NCBI GenBank assembly: GCA_028683855.1
Contig: JAQUHA010000012.1
Span: forward strand, 1-64,000
Direction of reading: 5' to 3'
Source of the DNA: Desulfuromonadaceae bacterium
Lineage (GTDB): Bacteria > Desulfobacterota > Desulfuromonadia > Geobacterales > Pseudopelobacteraceae
Length of the DNA stretch: 64,000 nucleotides
Position numbers and translations under genes: made by a program. Positions within the stretch are counted from its first letter, which is position 1, and every line of letters begins with the position of its first letter. The notes under the pieces are model-generated. The model was not told the DNA's origin. It did not search any database and saw nothing but the letters and a program-made list of their open reading frames with translations. This document shows positions 61,930-64,000 of the stretch, piece by piece.

Positions 61930-64000
61930 TTATATCCCGGAAATAATTGCAGCAACCGCCGCTAAAGCCTCATCCAGCTTGTCTGGCTGGCTGCCGCCGG
62001 CCTGTGCAAGCTCCGGTTTTCCTCCACCGCTACCACCGACAATCGGTGCAATCTGCTTTATTATATCGCCGGCTTTTATTGTGGAGCTATGCCCTTTTGT
62101 AACGGCTACAAGAAGACTCGCTTTACCCCCTATCTCCGCTCCGAGGGCGACAACCCCCTCTCCTATTCGATCTTTCAGGGTATCAGAAAGTTCACGAAGT
62201 GCTTTTACATCTTCAACTTCCACCTTTACAGACAATAACCTGACTTTTCCCACCTCGATCAAATTTGACAGCAGATCCCCTGATGCAGCTACATTCAGCC
62301 TGGCTTGAAGAGATTCAATTTCACGCTGATACTCTCTCTGACGGGCTAACAGCTTTTCAAGCCGATCCACTGCAGAGCCGGAGTCAGCCTTTAGGAGTGC
62401 AGATAGTGATCTCTGCTCGTCCTCCATCTGCCGGACAAATTCCAGCGCTCCGCGACCTGTCAAAGCCTCTATACGACGGACACCTGCAGCAATCCCGGCT
62501 TCCGAGACAATCTTGAAAAACCCGATATCCCCGGCAGACTTAACATGGGTGCCGCCACAAAGCTCCATACTGACTTCCCCGACCTTAACCACCCGAACGG
62601 TGTCGCCATATTTTTCATCAAAAAGAGCCGTCGCGCCCGATTCAACCGCTTCGGCAATATTCATCTCACGGGTCACAACCTGATCGTTTGCCATGATAAA
62701 GTCGTTTACTATAGCTTCAACCCTACGGAGTTCCTCATTCGTAGGTGCTGAAAAATGAGTAAAGTCAAAACGGAGTCTTCCGTTTGAAACAAGAGAACCC
62801 GCCTGCTTCACATGATTGCCCAAAACCTGGCGAAGCGCACTCTGCAGGAGATGTGTTGCAGTATGATTCCGGCAGGTGGCACTCCGTTCCACCCTCGAAA
62901 CCTTTAAGTCTGCCGCATCACCAACCCTGATTACACCTTCGGTGACAACCGCATTATGAACCACCATATCTGTAAAAGGGCGGCTAGCTGTTGTTACAGT
63001 AAGATGCGCCGAACCGGTTGAAATCGTGCCGCTGTCACCCTTCTGACCACCGGAATCGCCATAGAATGTGGTTCGTTCCGTAACAACCTCAACCAGATCT
63101 CCTGCGACCGCCATATCAACTTCAACCCCATCACGGATAATTGCAAGGAGAGGCGCATAAACCGACATTTCGTCATAACCGACAAAGTTCCCGCGTACGC
63201 CTCTGTTATGAAGCTCTTTATAAATTCTGGAGATACCCTCTTCGCCCGACCCCTTCCAATGTTCACGAGCCTGTACACGCTGTCGCTCCATGCATACTTC
63301 AAAACCCGCCTCATCAATTGTGAAACCTTCACTCTCAACTATATCACCCGTCAGATCTGCAGGAAAACCGTAGGTGTCGTATAGCTTAAACAGAACTTCG
63401 CCCGGAATAATATTTTTGCCATCTTCACGAAGAGCTGCTACAGCTTCGTTCAGAATTGCAAGTCCGCGATCCAGGGTTTCAGCGAAACGCTGCTCCTCGG
63501 CAAGAACAACTTTCTTTATATACTCCTCTCGCTCCGCCAGCTCGGAATAGGCGTCACCCATAACCTCCCGAACCGCGTCAACCATATTGTAAAGCATTGG
63601 TTCTGCACAGCCGAGCATTTTGGCGTGACGCGCCGCACGACGCATTATACGCCTGAGTACATACCCCCTCCCTTCATTTGAGGGGAGAGCACCGTCGCAT
63701 ATAAGGAAAGTAACCGCTCTGGCATGATCAGCAATCACCCTCATCGAAATATTGTCCTTCTCATCGTTGCCGTAGAGCTTGCCTGTAAGCCGCTCTATGT
63801 GGCGGACAATCCCCTGCAGAATGTCGATATCATAATTTGAGCTGACACCCTGCATAACAGCCGAAATACGCTCAAGCCCCATACCGGTATCAACAGAAGG
63901 TTTAGGGAGCGGAGTCATACTGCCGTCTGCTGAACGGTTGAACTGCATAAAAACATTATTCCATATCTCCATATAGCGATCACAATCGCAGCCGACTGCA
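61930..64000 (-). CDS. alaS: Alanyl-tRNA synthetase (N-terminus outside window)
   Basis: [61 protein letters not shown] open to the window end. Confidence 0.97.
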   Translation of the reverse strand, partial: AVGCDCDRYMEIWNNVFMQFNRSADGSMTPLPKPSVDTGMGLERISAVMQGVSSNYDIDILQGIVRHIERLTGKLYGNDEKDNISMRVIADHARAVTFLICDGALPSNEGRGYVLRRIMRRAARHAKMLGCAEPMLYNMVDAVREVMGDAYSELAEREEYIKKVVLAEEQRFAETLDRGLAILNEAVAALREDGKNIIPGEVLFKLYDTYGFPADLTGDIVESEGFTIDEAGFEVCMERQRVQAREHWKGSGEEGISRIYKELHNRGVRGNFVGYDEMSVYAPLLAIIRDGVEVDMAVAGDLVEVVTERTTFYGDSGGQKGDSGTISTGSAHLTVTTASRPFTDMVVHNAVVTEGVIRVGDAADLKVSRVERSATCRNHTATHLLQSALRQVLGNHVKQAGSLVSNGRLRFDFTHFSAPTNEELRRVEAIVNDFIMANDQVVTREMNIAEAVESGATALFDEKYGDTVRVVKVGEVSMELCGGTHVKSAGDIGFFKIVSEAGIAAGVRRIEALTGRGALEFVRQMEDEQRSLSALLKADSGSAVDRLEKLLARQREYQREIESLQARLNVAASGDLLSNLIEVGKVRLLSVKVEVEDVKALRELSDTLKDRIGEGVVALGAEIGGKASLLVAVTKGHSSTIKAGDIIKQIAPIVGGSGGGKPELAQAGGSQPDKLDEALAAVAAIISGI

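Overview
This 64 kb window looks chromosomal and of Desulfuromonadales/Geobacter type. That is inferred from gene content and order, not from a search. Housekeeping blocks, in order: argD-argF-argG with a NUDIX gene (minus strand); a lysA-like decarboxylase; hemE; a sulfonate/nitrate-type ABC transporter followed by cysD-cysNC; tatA; an MCP; leuCD; larB-larC-cinA; a parvulin; folD; gcvT-gcvH-gcvPA-gcvPB-lipoate ligase-lipA (minus strand); a SlyD-like FKBP; CorA; MFS; SRP RNA-dnaX-ybaB-recR; a nifJ-type pyruvate oxidoreductase; folK; transaldolase; argB; a hybrid response regulator/kinase; and a truncated alaS. Two restriction/defence blocks interrupt this. (1) At 0.5-6.6 kb, a type IIG-like R-M gene, a nitrilase-fold-like protein and a DUF1016 nuclease are packed directly behind argG/NUDIX. 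(2) At 31-39.5 kb, a type I R-M system runs hsdM-hsdS-[repeat array]-DUF559-[repeats]-hsdR. The most unusual structure is a 219-220 bp tandem array between hsdS and hsdR. Each unit joins the first codons of the DUF559 gene to the last codons of hsdS in one small ORF, and every nucleotide difference I found among the four copies of the HsdS tail is synonymous. Palindromic GC-rich elements supply C-termini and ribosome-binding sites to neighbouring genes here, and two different element families have inserted in frame in the type IIG gene. hsdS has an A9 tract where loss of one base gives an immediate stop, and dnaX has an A12 tract where slippage either way gives early stops.
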